A stretch of 64,000 nt of DNA from Nostoc sp. TCL240-02. GTDB taxonomy: Bacteria > Cyanobacteriota > Cyanobacteriia > Cyanobacteriales > Nostocaceae. The stretch spans positions 868,501 to 932,500 of the forward strand of contig NZ_CP040094.1 in NCBI RefSeq assembly GCF_013343235.1. The letters are read 5' to 3'. The notes beneath the pieces are model-generated. The model worked only from the letters and a program-made list of their open reading frames with translations. It ran no database searches and was not told the origin of the DNA. How positions within the stretch are numbered: position 1 is the first letter of the stretch; every line of letters starts with the position of its first letter. This document shows, piece after piece, positions 55,050-63,051 of the stretch. The translations under genes and the position numbers were made by a program.

Positions 55050-55424
55050 CTATGAATAGAATTGTTTATTTACTTTCAAAATTTCTAATCCAACGTCAAT
55101 TCTATTACGACACCACTTGGCATTTTCTTGAGTCCAGTGTTGATCCTCAACAAGATATTGCTCGATTAACTCAGTATTTATCTTTTTTTTACAAAAACGC
55201 GAAGCAGCACAAATAAATAAATCCAGCCGTTCAATATCGTTGGGATGATAACTTAACGGAAATCGTCTCAAGTATCTTTCAAAAGACTCTCTTGCTTTTG
55301 GAGATGTAATGATTTCATGTAATCCAATATCTTCGATTGATAGTTCAATGCAAATTCTACTACTATAACTAGCAAAACTAATAAAATCCTTAAAATCTTT
55401 TTCAAATCGTCTTAAATAAAACAT
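55050..55424 (-). CDS. Unknown small protein, second of an overlapping pair
   Basis: 124 residues, AT-rich coding. A helical pattern with FYLRRFEKDFKDFISFASYSSRICIELS, then HEIITSPKARESFERYLRRFPLSYHPNDIERLDLFICAASRF and EQYLVEDQHWTQENAKWCRNRIDVGLEIL. No family recognised. It overlaps the upstream gene (55402-55704) by 23 bp, so the two are translated together. Neighbouring TA genes and a DUF29 remnant suggest an accessory patch. It might be an immunity or antitoxin-like partner, but nothing in the sequence shows it. Confidence 0.55.
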   Translation of the reverse strand: MFYLRRFEKDFKDFISFASYSSRICIELSIEDIGLHEIITSPKARESFERYLRRFPLSYHPNDIERLDLFICAASRFCKKKINTELIEQYLVEDQHWTQENAKWCRNRIDVGLEILKVNKQFYS

Positions 55425-55704
55425 TGTATTCTAACATTGGTATATGACCATGCTGCGAATTAAAAATATTCACTATCGAATAAAGTTTATCTTTTATCTT
55501 AGTAATAAGAAATGATGGTTTGTGGTGATCTTCATCTAAAAAGATGATACAGGAAGGCTTACTTGTTTCTTTTGTATGCTCTTCTGATTCTTTTTGGAGA
55601 TAAGTCCAATCATTAAAATGTTGAGTAAATTTTTTAAAAATCTCAATAATTTCGGGATCGTACACTTTTTTTAATTTTAAGTTGAGTTCTTGATAAGTCT
55701 TCAT
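55402..55704 (-). CDS. Unknown small protein, first of an overlapping pair
   Basis: 100 residues: MKTYQELNLKLKKVYDPEII, then IEIFKKFTQHFNDWTYLQKESEEHTKE, IIFLDEDHHKPSFLITKIKDKLYSIVNIFNSQHGHIPM. Polar, histidine-rich centre (DEDHHKP). No family recognised. ATG at 55704 has AAGACTTATC-like sequence after it and no strong ribosome site. The gene overlaps the next one by 23 bp. Confidence 0.5.
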   Translation of the reverse strand: MKTYQELNLKLKKVYDPEIIEIFKKFTQHFNDWTYLQKESEEHTKETSKPSCIIFLDEDHHKPSFLITKIKDKLYSIVNIFNSQHGHIPMLEYNVLFKTI

Positions 55705-55851
55705 TTATTTAGTCGGAAAACACCTAAATTACTTAACAAAAATTTATACATAATATCTACGTCAAACTATTAGATATCTAATTTAACCTAAAACAATGAG
55801 CGTTTTGCACAATACGATTTTTCAGCGATCGCTGACAGGATAAGATTACAG

Positions 55852-56049
55852 TTATTGGTCAGCGTTAGGATAAAAGTCTAAGTCTAAAATCTCATCGACA
55901 GCAAAGAGACAGGCGATCGCAAAGTTATCCTCTGATAAACCAGTTTCCACCATTGCCTCTCGCCGCGATCGCTGATAAGTAGTATTAATCCACTCGGCAT
56001 CATTTAAAAAACGCCTCAAGCTAGGACTTTCTTGCAGCAATTCATCCAA
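55852..56049 (-). pseudogene. DUF29-like C-terminal remnant
   Basis: A 65-codon frame (TTG start at 56049) reading LLQESPSLRRFLNDAEWI and later RREAMVETGLSEDNFAIACLFAVDEILDLDFYP. The ESPSLRRFL...ETGL...F..dFyP pattern is the C-terminal half of DUF29 proteins (usually about 150 residues). The frame is closed upstream by a TAG, and the N-terminal half is not found, so it looks like a truncated copy. A small independent gene is possible. Confidence 0.55.
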
Positions 56050-56072
56050 ATTCAGTCGCTTGTGAAAAGACT

Positions 56073-56107
56073 AAAATTCCCAACTTTTGAGAAAAGTCGG
56101 GAATTTT
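56073..56107. terminator. Terminator hairpin 3' of the DHH gene
   Basis: AAAATTCCCAACTTTT (56073-56088), loop GAG, AAAAGTCGGGAATTTT (56092-56107), 16 bp with one mismatch. About 90 bp after the DHH-protein stop on the minus strand. Confidence 0.75.
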
Positions 56108-56197
56108 GTTTATGAGGAATGACTTAGGGATGTTATCTGACCCAAGACTTTGACTGCTGCATGAGTTAGGAGTTCTCCCCATCTCCTTAATTTCCCT

Positions 56198-57484
56198 CTA
56201 CTCCGACTGAATCGGGTTGTCTCTAGGATTAACTAACCTCAGCAGTTTTTGCTTAATTTGAGCGTCGAATACTTCCCATTTCATTTTCGCATAAGCGGAA
56301 TTTTCGTTACTGCCAGATAAGAAGCCCATCGGAATTTCAAAGCCGCCTGCGCTTGTCCTTCCACCGCCAAAAAACCGCCCGGCGCTGTCTTGTCCAAAGG
56401 CTTCTTTGATGAATTCATCAGGGTCAAGGGTCAGTTTGCTAGTTCTCAGGGAACCGATGACTATTTCCAGTTCATCGTCTTCATCGTGAACAATGCCGTA
56501 AACTACCGCAGTGTGGACGTTTTCTTCGGTGACGAGAAAATCAGCCGCTTGGGGGATGGCATCGCGGTCATCGTAGCGTAAGTAACCAACACCAGCAATG
56601 GAAAAGTTATTTTGAACGATGCGATTTTTTAGCGATCGCTCGATCACATCCATTACCCGCTTGGAACGGTTCGCCTGTAAAATGGCGTTTAGCAATTGGG
56701 CATCATAAAATCGGCTTAAATACGCAGCTGCCATAAAGTCTTCTTCTTGCGCTTGCATTAACCGATTTGTATCCGATCGCAAGCCGTGCATCAAGGCAGT
56801 TGCACATTTAACGTGTTGATTTATGCTGCTATCTAATGCTAGTAATCCCGTTTGGAGATACTGCGTAAAAATTGTTGCTGTTGCTCTTACATAAGGGCGG
56901 ATATCCTCAAACTCTGATTGCAGATCGCCTTGGATACTATGATGGTCAACGAGCACCACTAAGGGAATCTTAGCCTGCTGCACTGCTGATAGTAGCTGTG
57001 AAGTAGTTCCCTGGTTATCAATTAATACAAAACCTTGATAAGATGACAAATCTTTAGTTTTCAAGGTTTGCGGTGTCCAGCGTTGGATAGGTAAGTTAGT
57101 CAGCCTTACCAAGGCAATATTTTCTTGATGGCTCAATGCGCCAGCATAAATGATTTCGCATTTGATATCATATTGCTGGGCAATTAACTGATAAGCCCAT
57201 GCACAAGAAAGGGCATCAGGGTCAGGAAAATCTTGCAAAATTACCAGTTGGCGATCGTGTCGATGTGCCAAAAGGGTTTTTTGCAGTTCTTCGGACTTTT
57301 GTTGTGCCAGAGAATTACCACGGTGACTAAGAAATATAGCTCCGTCACCTACCGATGGCGGTAATGATGGACTTTTAAATGCAACTTCCACTGGCGCTTT
57401 CTCGATTTCAGGTTCCTCTGGGTTTGGCTCTGCTGTGGTCAATGACAAACTCTCAAACTGAGTAACGGGAGAATTCAAGTACAT
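56198..57484 (-). CDS. DHH-family phosphoesterase (NrnA/oligoribonuclease-like)
   Basis: 428 residues. The DHH part lies in the middle: LVILQDFPDPDALSCAWAYQL (metal Asp residues), GFVLIDNQGTTSQ, LVVLVDHHSIQGD (DHH), then LRSDTNRLMQAQEEDFMAAAYL. The C-terminal DHHA1-like half ends in GRFFGGGRTSAGGFEIPMGFLSG. Such proteins cleave nanoRNA, pAp or cyclic-dinucleotide products. Which of these it prefers cannot be told. The N-terminal about 80 residues (LSLTTAEPNPEEPEIEKAPVE) are a disordered cyanobacterial extension. ATG 57484 gives MYLNSPVTQFE. Confidence 0.85.
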   Translation of the reverse strand: MYLNSPVTQFESLSLTTAEPNPEEPEIEKAPVEVAFKSPSLPPSVGDGAIFLSHRGNSLAQQKSEELQKTLLAHRHDRQLVILQDFPDPDALSCAWAYQLIAQQYDIKCEIIYAGALSHQENIALVRLTNLPIQRWTPQTLKTKDLSSYQGFVLIDNQGTTSQLLSAVQQAKIPLVVLVDHHSIQGDLQSEFEDIRPYVRATATIFTQYLQTGLLALDSSINQHVKCATALMHGLRSDTNRLMQAQEEDFMAAAYLSRFYDAQLLNAILQANRSKRVMDVIERSLKNRIVQNNFSIAGVGYLRYDDRDAIPQAADFLVTEENVHTAVVYGIVHDEDDELEIVIGSLRTSKLTLDPDEFIKEAFGQDSAGRFFGGGRTSAGGFEIPMGFLSGSNENSAYAKMKWEVFDAQIKQKLLRLVNPRDNPIQSE

Positions 57485-58150
57485 AGGGAACTTTTTTAAA
57501 GTGTGAGGCTCCTTTAATTCAGAAATACTAAGATCAGCAATTCACTGAATTTAGCCACATTATTTTGATCTTCGCAAAAATATCAAGACATTGCACTATA
57601 CATCTAAGTATATTTTTTGTCAGTAACAGCGCTTGATATCAATTAAATTCAACTAGAGGGTATATGAGTGCTGAAAACAAGCAAGTTTTATATATCGGGC
57701 TGTATCTGGCAGCATAAATCTGTTTGAGGAGCTTTGTTCTCTTCCTTAAATTGAATCAGCAGGATTTTTATCTGAATTTTTTATCTGACTTGGGGTATAC
57801 TTTCTATCTTATATTTTAGGGTTAGTCCTTGATCTTTCAAATATTCTTATGCTCAATAATCTCATTATTATGACTATTGAGCAATTAACAATTACTTTTA
57901 ATTAACAACGCCTGTTTGTATCCCCTTTGAAAAGTCTCAGAATTCAGAGAGGATGCCTAAGAAAAGTTGAACCACATACACTTGTGTATAGGCTTGAGTA
58001 TTGACCATTGCCCCGGTCTACGAGACGCGATCGCCTTTGTTGCCAGCTATATAGCCGCCAATTTTTCAACACTCTATTACTAAAGCTGTTCGATTGAACC
58101 TAAAGCAATAAGGTGTTTCTTTTTTATCCTTTGCTCCTCTGCGTTTTTGC
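57485..58150. other. Long intergenic region, mostly featureless
   Basis: About 665 bp between two minus-strand genes. A perfect 8-bp inverted repeat GCTCAATA (57851-57858) / TATTGAGC (57875-57882) is the only clear hairpin, without a U-tract. No tRNA or known RNA recognised. HIP1-like GCGATCGC at about 58027. Confidence 0.45.
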
Positions 58151-58648
58151 TCAAAGACCTATAACATACTTTTGCCACTCTGTATGCAGTCCACTCTTAA
58201 GATGTTTGCTGACCTCGAAATAGAGGCTGCTATAAGGTTGGCGGGGAGGATGGCGTAAAGGCATGTGAGCTTCATGGGGAGTCCGACTGCCTTTTTTCAC
58301 ATTGCAACGGACACAAGCTGTCACAATGTTCTCCCAGGCATCGCCCCCGCCGCGCGATCGCGGTATTACATGGTCTAGAGTCAACTCATCTCCTGTGTAA
58401 CCACAGTATTGACAGGCATGACCATCACGATGCAATATATTTCGGCGAGTTAGAGGAATTTCTTTATAAGGAACACGCACGTAATGACGTAACCGGATTA
58501 CGGTCGGCAACGGAAAATCCGAGTACAAAAATTTACCGTTGTGTTCTACGCGTTCTGCTTTGCCCTTGATTAACAGAACCACAGCACGCCGCCAACTCGT
58601 TATATTGAGAGGTTCGTAAGATGCGTTTAAGACTAAAACCTTCCCCAT
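58151..58648 (-). CDS. HNH endonuclease
   Basis: 165 residues. MGKVLVLNASYEPLNITSWR, then HACQYCGYTGDELTLDHVIPRSRGGGDAWENIVTACVRCNVKKGSRTPHEAHM, with the HNH core (DH...N...C..CN) and two CxxC zinc pairs. The family is widespread in cyanobacteria as a stand-alone gene; its role in DNA metabolism is unknown. It is not associated with a restriction system here. Confidence 0.9.
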   Translation of the reverse strand: MGKVLVLNASYEPLNITSWRRAVVLLIKGKAERVEHNGKFLYSDFPLPTVIRLRHYVRVPYKEIPLTRRNILHRDGHACQYCGYTGDELTLDHVIPRSRGGGDAWENIVTACVRCNVKKGSRTPHEAHMPLRHPPRQPYSSLYFEVSKHLKSGLHTEWQKYVIGL

Positions 58649-59041
58649 TTATCTGCGCTCAGGGTATTAGCTTTACATAAATGTTAACACAAATACACCC
58701 TGCTAGGGAGATGAGAATAAATTATACTTTCGGCATAATTTGGCAATTAATTTATGACTTAAGAGTTACGAGTGAAGAATTAGGAGTTTGAAAGTAAAAA
58801 TTATAACACTATATCAATATTTTTATGTAGGTAAATGCAAACAACACAGCAAAAAGCCGAGCCATAAGATTTACCTTTAACTCCCTACTCATAAATCTTA
58901 ACTTTTAGTTTACTACTGCAACATCTTGTATCACTTCCAATATGAAGGTTAAACTTCCTATTTAATCTGATCTCGCTTTTAGGAGCGTGTATAGATAGAT
59001 AACTTGAAAGTTTAGCCGTGGTGGGATAGGAGTCAGTACAA
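58649..59041. promoter_or_regulatory. Intergenic region upstream of alr
   Basis: About 390 bp, AT-rich, holding the alr leader. GGAG (59031-59034 region) lies 7-10 nt before the ATG 59042. No other gene or structured RNA recognised. Confidence 0.45.
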
Positions 59042-60229
59042 ATGTTAAGTCGCAAACAAATCCCTGGTGTAGTTCCTAATCAGCAGTGCGACACCTACGC
59101 GTGGTTTTCGCAACGAGCTTGGGTAGAAATTGATTTGGGGGCGTTGTCGTACAACGTACAGCAATTGGTGCAGTTTTTATCGCCGCGGACTCAGTTGATG
59201 GCAGTAGTAAAAGCTGATGCTTATGGACATGGTGCGGTGACAGTTGCCCAAACTGTAATTCAATCGGGAGCTAGTTGGCTGGGAGTCGCTACAGTTCCAG
59301 AAGCTATTCAATTGCGAGAAGGCGGGATTGAAGCGCCCATTTTGATTTTAGGAGCAACTCATACACCAGAGCAGATTCATGCGATCGCACAATGGAAACT
59401 TCAGCCCACACTCTGTAGCCCTAAGCAAGCTTTGGTATTTTCCAATATCCTAGAATCCATGAATCATGATTCGCCAGTGCCCGTACACATCAAATTAGAC
59501 ACGGGTATGTCTAGGTTAGGAACTAATTGGCAGCAAGCCGGTGAATTTGTGCAATTAGTGCAGCGCTTACCACATCTATCTATTGCCAGTATTTATTCTC
59601 ATTTGGCAACAGCAGACGATCCTGATACAACGGCAATGGAAGAACAGCATAGACGATTTGAGGAAGCGATCGCTCAAATCAAAGCTATGGGAATTGAAGT
59701 GCCTTGCTTGCACTTGGCAAACTCAGCAGCTGCACTCACAGATCCGGCATTGCACTACGATATTGTGCGAGTAGGTTTAGCCGTTTACGGACTCTACCCA
59801 GCACCGCACTTACAAAATGCGATCGACCTCAAGCCCGTTTTGCAACTTAAAGCACGAGTTACCCAAGTTAAAACAATTGCCGCAGGAACTGCTGTTAGCT
59901 ACGGGCATAAATTTATTGCCCCGCGTGAACTTCGCCTCGCTGTTGTAGGAATTGGCTATGCTGACGGTGTTCCTCGCAGTCTTTCTAACAAAATGCAGGT
60001 GTTAATTCGTGGTCAGAGAGTGTCGCAAATCGGGACAATTACAATGGATCAGTTGATGCTAGATGTAAGTACCATACCCAATATCCAAGAGGGGGAAGTG
60101 GTTACTTTGCTAGGAGAGCAGGGAAAAGAACAAATTTCCGCAGATGATTGGGCAGAACAATTAAATACTATCTCCTGGGAAATTCTCTGCGGGTTTAAGC
60201 ATCGTCTGCCTCGTGTTGCAGTTATGTAA
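59042..60229 (+). CDS. alr: Alanine racemase
   Basis: 395 residues. Pyridoxal-phosphate Lys in VVKADAYGHGA (K57), then SHLATADDPD, LHLANSAAAL, RVGLAVYGLYP, and the second-subunit Tyr in TAVSYGHKFIA (about 279-289). The late segment IGTITMDQLMLDVS is conserved. It converts L- to D-alanine for peptidoglycan. ATG 59042 gives an N-terminal extension of about 25 residues before AWVEIDLGAL, typical of cyanobacterial forms. Followed by repeats. Confidence 0.95.
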   Translation: MLSRKQIPGVVPNQQCDTYAWFSQRAWVEIDLGALSYNVQQLVQFLSPRTQLMAVVKADAYGHGAVTVAQTVIQSGASWLGVATVPEAIQLREGGIEAPILILGATHTPEQIHAIAQWKLQPTLCSPKQALVFSNILESMNHDSPVPVHIKLDTGMSRLGTNWQQAGEFVQLVQRLPHLSIASIYSHLATADDPDTTAMEEQHRRFEEAIAQIKAMGIEVPCLHLANSAAALTDPALHYDIVRVGLAVYGLYPAPHLQNAIDLKPVLQLKARVTQVKTIAAGTAVSYGHKFIAPRELRLAVVGIGYADGVPRSLSNKMQVLIRGQRVSQIGTITMDQLMLDVSTIPNIQEGEVVTLLGEQGKEQISADDWAEQLNTISWEILCGFKHRLPRVAVM

Positions 60230-60350
60230 TTGGGCATGGGGCATGGGGCATTGGGCATTGGGAATGGGGCACTTGTACTGAGCGAAGCCGTTCGCGTAGC
60301 GTCTCGCAGAGAAGTATTGGGCATTGGGGAAAGACTTACTGTAACTTCCT
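60230..60350. repeat. Heptamer repeats and dispersed repeat after alr
   Basis: GGGCATT/GGGCATG units (60230-60270) run into the dispersed repeat CTTGTACTGAGCGAAGCCGT... at 60272-60315, an imperfect reverse complement of the 13464-13506 block, and end with one more GGGCATT. Confidence 0.75.
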
Positions 60351-60401
60351 TTATCTCCCTATTCCCAAAAATAATTTCTTGTGGTAATATAGAAAACTGA
60401 T

Positions 60402-60483
60402 GCGGATATGGCGAAATTGGCAGACGCGCTAGATTTAGGTTCTAGTTCCGAAAGGAGTGAAGGTTCAAGTCCTTTTATCCGCA
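60402..60483 (+). tRNA. trnL: tRNA-Leu (anticodon UAG)
   Basis: 82-nt class II tRNA. Acceptor GCGGATA (60402-60408) pairs with TATCCGC (60476-60482), discriminator A at 60483. Anticodon loop TTTAGGT gives TAG between CTAGA/TCTAG stems. The variable arm CCGAAAGG fits leucine tRNAs, and the T arm GGTTCAAGTCC is normal. CCA is not encoded. Confidence 0.96.
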
Positions 60484-61313
60484 CTTTTAATATTGCGATC
60501 GTTTATTCATTGGGTGATATAAAGCTTTAAAACAATTGCCTCTGGTGATAATTGCTGTCATATCTCCTATCTAACCTTTTTTATTAGAGGAAATTTCAGG
60601 CTGTGGCTGTGCTTCGTCATTTGTTGGAGTACTGCAATATGAGTGCTTGTTTACTTTGAGATACGCGAATGCCTGCGGCACGGCTTCGCTGATTGCATTT
60701 GCCACAAGGCTAAACACTAGCTTCAAAGCAGCAAAATTTTCTGTACAGGGAGTCTCTTGGGATTTTCAGTTATTTGAACACCTCTAATATAGGAATCCGA
60801 CTTGAGTCTTGCTAGGCATATTAGCTGTAACCGAATACGGTTCAGTTAATACCAATTTTTTATGAAGCTGCATAGAATTCGATCCCCCCTAGCCCACGCC
60901 AGTCGCTCCACTTGGGGAAACCCCCAAGACCGCGCTGGCTCCCCTTAATAAGGGGGGAACCGGAAAAACATCTATCAAAGTCCCCCTTTTTAAGGGGGAT
61001 TTAGGGGGATCAAGATATGTGCAACTTCACATTAAATTGGTATAAGGCTTAACTCTTTATCAAGGTCAATTTTTTAACGAACCGCAAAGGGCGCAAAGTA
61101 CACAAAGGAAGAAATGCTTAACTGAACTGTATTGAGCTATATATGTCAAGTTAGATTTTGACCGTTGGAAATTTTCAGAAATAAAATATAAATCCTAATA
61201 TTAGTTACAAAAGTAACTATTTCAACATGACTTTGTATACATGCGTGTGCCTGATTACTCCGATTATATTGAGAATGTAGAAATCAAGTAATGCAAAGCG
61301 CATTAAAAGATAT
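60484..61313. other. Intergenic region with MITE-like element and a dispersed repeat
   Basis: About 830 bp. Besides the 200-bp element (listed separately), a GC-rich repeat (CGCGAATGCCTGCGGCACGG) lies near 60663-60685. The last 230 bp is AT-rich promoter sequence for the repeat-protein gene, with weak TATA-like boxes. Confidence 0.45.
60846..61045. mobile_element. MITE-like element with about 40-bp imperfect terminal inverted repeats
   Basis: The left end starts TTAATACCAATTTTTTATGA and goes on to GATCCCCCC. The right end, reverse-complemented, starts TTATACCAATTTAATGTGAA and goes on to GATCCCCC. The two arms match over about 40 bp with several mismatches and one short gap. Inside are further inverted units (CCCCTTAATAAGGGG, AAAGTCCCCC/GGGGGATTTAGG). 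The total is about 200 bp with no coding capacity. This is what a non-autonomous (MITE) transposon copy should look like. Confidence 0.75.
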
Positions 61314-61610
61314 ATGAACCGTTTTAAATCTATTGTTCTTGGAAGCTTATTAGCAGCTGCTTCAATTGCTGCTCTTTCTCAAAATGCTAATGCTGCTGAA
61401 TTTAAATCCGATCGCGAACGCTTGAATCATAATACTGTAAGTTTTAATAACAGTAAATTCCAACACGAACGTCAAGTCCGCGAACAACGCGCTCGTGAAT
61501 TACGTGAGCGTCAAGCTCGTGAACGACGCGCTCGTGAACTGCGTGAACGCCAAGCTCGCGAACAACACGCTCGTGAATTGCGTGAACGTCAAGCGAGACT
61601 GCATCGCTAA
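61314..61610 (+). CDS. Exported Arg/Glu-rich repeat protein
   Basis: 98 residues. An N-terminal signal peptide (MNRFKSIVLGSLLAAASIAA then LSQNANA-AEF, cleavage probably after ANA) is followed by a polar stretch and three almost exact 13-residue repeats (residues 59-71, 72-84, 85-97; unit RARELRERQARER). The 39-bp DNA repeats are 61488-61526, 61527-61565 and 61566-61604. Very basic/acidic alternating residues suggest a single long charged helix. It has no known family. A terminator follows 30 bp after the stop, so the gene is transcribed alone. Function unknown. Confidence 0.8.
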   Translation: MNRFKSIVLGSLLAAASIAALSQNANAAEFKSDRERLNHNTVSFNNSKFQHERQVREQRARELRERQARERRARELRERQAREQHARELRERQARLHR

Positions 61611-61642
61611 AAAATAAATTCTAACTCACTCATATTTACGTT

Positions 61643-61672
61643 AGGAGAGTATTCCTACTCTCCTTTTTTTAT
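61643..61672 (+). terminator. Rho-independent terminator
   Basis: AGGAGAGTA (61643-61651), loop TTCC, TACTCTCCT (61656-61664), followed by TTTTTTATTT. It serves the repeat-protein gene and may also stop the convergent HAD gene. Confidence 0.92.
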
Positions 61673-61695
61673 TTGCATAAATAAATCTGCTTAAA

Positions 61696-62379
61696 TTAAC
61701 GCCCAAGTTCAGCTAAATCTGAGGTGATGAGTTTTTCAATTAGTTCTATAACACCATCCCCCCGACTACCATTCGTCACAAAATCTACACGCTCTTTGAG
61801 CATTGGCAAAGCATTGGCAACTGCTACTGAATAACCACAAATACTGAGGAAATCACTATCGTTTTCTGCATCGCCAATCCCGACTACATTTTGAAGTGAC
61901 AACTGCATCTCATCCAAGGCGGCGGCTAACCCTGTGGCTTTATTAATTCCTGATGGTAGAATCATCACCGCAGCTTTGTTCATGATGACTTGTAATTCTA
62001 ATCCCATCTGGCGGATAGTTTCTAAAGCTGTGGTTTCGTGAGGATGCCAAGTAGCAACAATTACACGACCAACTGACAGAGAATTGACTTTGCGATCGCG
62101 CAATGCATTAATAAATTCTGCTGATGGTTGCGAACCTAATAGTTTCTCCTCACGGGTAGCTGGTGAGTAGAGCAAAGCACCGTTTTCTGCTACTACATAA
62201 TCAAATAAATTTACATGTCCAAAAACTTGCAGCAATTCATCTAGCTGTCTACCTGTCACCAAGATGAGTTTGCAACCAGAATTCCGCAGACGTGAGAGTG
62301 CTGCCAAAGTATTTTCATTTACATGATTGTCAGTTGCTAGTGTACCGTCGTAGTCAGTGGCCAATACAGAATAACGCAT
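61696..62379 (-). CDS. HAD-superfamily (Cof-like) phosphatase
   Basis: 227 residues from ATG 62379 (MRYSVLATDYDGTLA); a GTG at 62400 would add seven. HAD motif I ATDYDGTLATD (D7xDGT-like), motif II LILVTGRQ, motif III K in NKATGLAAAL, motif IV GIGDAENDSDFL. A C2-cap sits between motif II and III. Similar small HADs remove phosphate from sugars or nucleotides. The substrate is unknown. Convergent with the repeat-protein gene, with the terminator between. Confidence 0.85.
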   Translation of the reverse strand: MRYSVLATDYDGTLATDNHVNENTLAALSRLRNSGCKLILVTGRQLDELLQVFGHVNLFDYVVAENGALLYSPATREEKLLGSQPSAEFINALRDRKVNSLSVGRVIVATWHPHETTALETIRQMGLELQVIMNKAAVMILPSGINKATGLAAALDEMQLSLQNVVGIGDAENDSDFLSICGYSVAVANALPMLKERVDFVTNGSRGDGVIELIEKLITSDLAELGR

Positions 62380-63051
62380 AAAGCCAGTAAATAAAGACAC
62401 GAAGCATTCAGCAATTATACATCCTAATGCTTAATCTAGAGATGTGGCGATCGCACTCACACTACATCCACAGTATGAATAAACTGGCGATCGCACAAAT
62501 TTTTTGGACAACCAGAAAAATTCACCTAGGGACTTAATTAATTTGACGCTTTTTTCTGATATTGCCATTAGCTCTTCTAAATAGTGTTCTATTTTTATCA
62601 AAAAAATCAGTATTATCCCTGTAGCCGCAACAGGGTTGCTTAATAAAGAGTAGCTTTATTTAGTACTGAGATCCTTAAAAACTGGATTTTTTTAAGTGTA
62701 AATACAGGAGTTCAAATATATTGATTTAATAAAATCAGTATTATTCCTGTGGTCAGATTGGGGTTACTCAATGGAAAGTGGCTTCATCTAGTCTTGACAT
62801 TTCTATGTCTTATTCTCCAAAGATGTCTGTAAATCTCAGTAACAGGAAGTAAATTAATAATAATTTACGAATTTGCTGAGATTTGATCGTTTGAAAAAAC
62901 GCTATTTTCGTTGAGTTTCACCACAAACCTAAATATAAACTGATGTACATTAACATACAAAAGTTTGATGCTTTTTACTTGATTTTAATTGTGGAATAAC
63001 TCTATACGAATTTAGTTTACACGTATCGAATTTAGCTGAAGTAAAAGCAAA
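62380..63051. promoter_or_regulatory. Upstream region of the PatA-like gene
   Basis: About 670 bp. Beside the duplicated block, GTACATTAACATAC at 62945-62958 fits the NtcA consensus GTA-N8-TAC and lies 94 bp before the ATG. About 15 such matches are expected by chance in a 64-kb window, so position is the only support. No gene seen. Confidence 0.4.
62603..62797. repeat. Degenerate direct duplication upstream of the PatA-like gene
   Basis: The block AAAATCAGTATTATCCCTGT (from 62603) recurs as AAAATCAGTATTATTCCTGT (from 62731), followed in both copies by similar sequence (GCAACAGGGTTGCTTAATAA versus AGATTGGGGTTACTCAATGG). Each unit is about 67 bp, offset 128 bp. It looks like a diverged tandem duplication. 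Confidence 0.6.

Noticed and set aside
57851..57882. Terminator or small RNA from the 8-bp hairpin in the DHH-HNH gap
   Set aside because: AT-rich stem, no U-tract and no neighbouring transcript end requiring it; likely chance.
61488..61604. CRISPR array, suggested by regularly spaced 39-bp repeats
   Set aside because: The repeats are contiguous, with no spacers, and are in-frame codons of a charged repeat protein. No cas gene in the window.
62945..62958. Firm NtcA-binding site call
   Set aside because: GTA-N8-TAC matches are frequent by chance (about 15 per 64 kb); kept only as a weak remark with the PatA-like gene.
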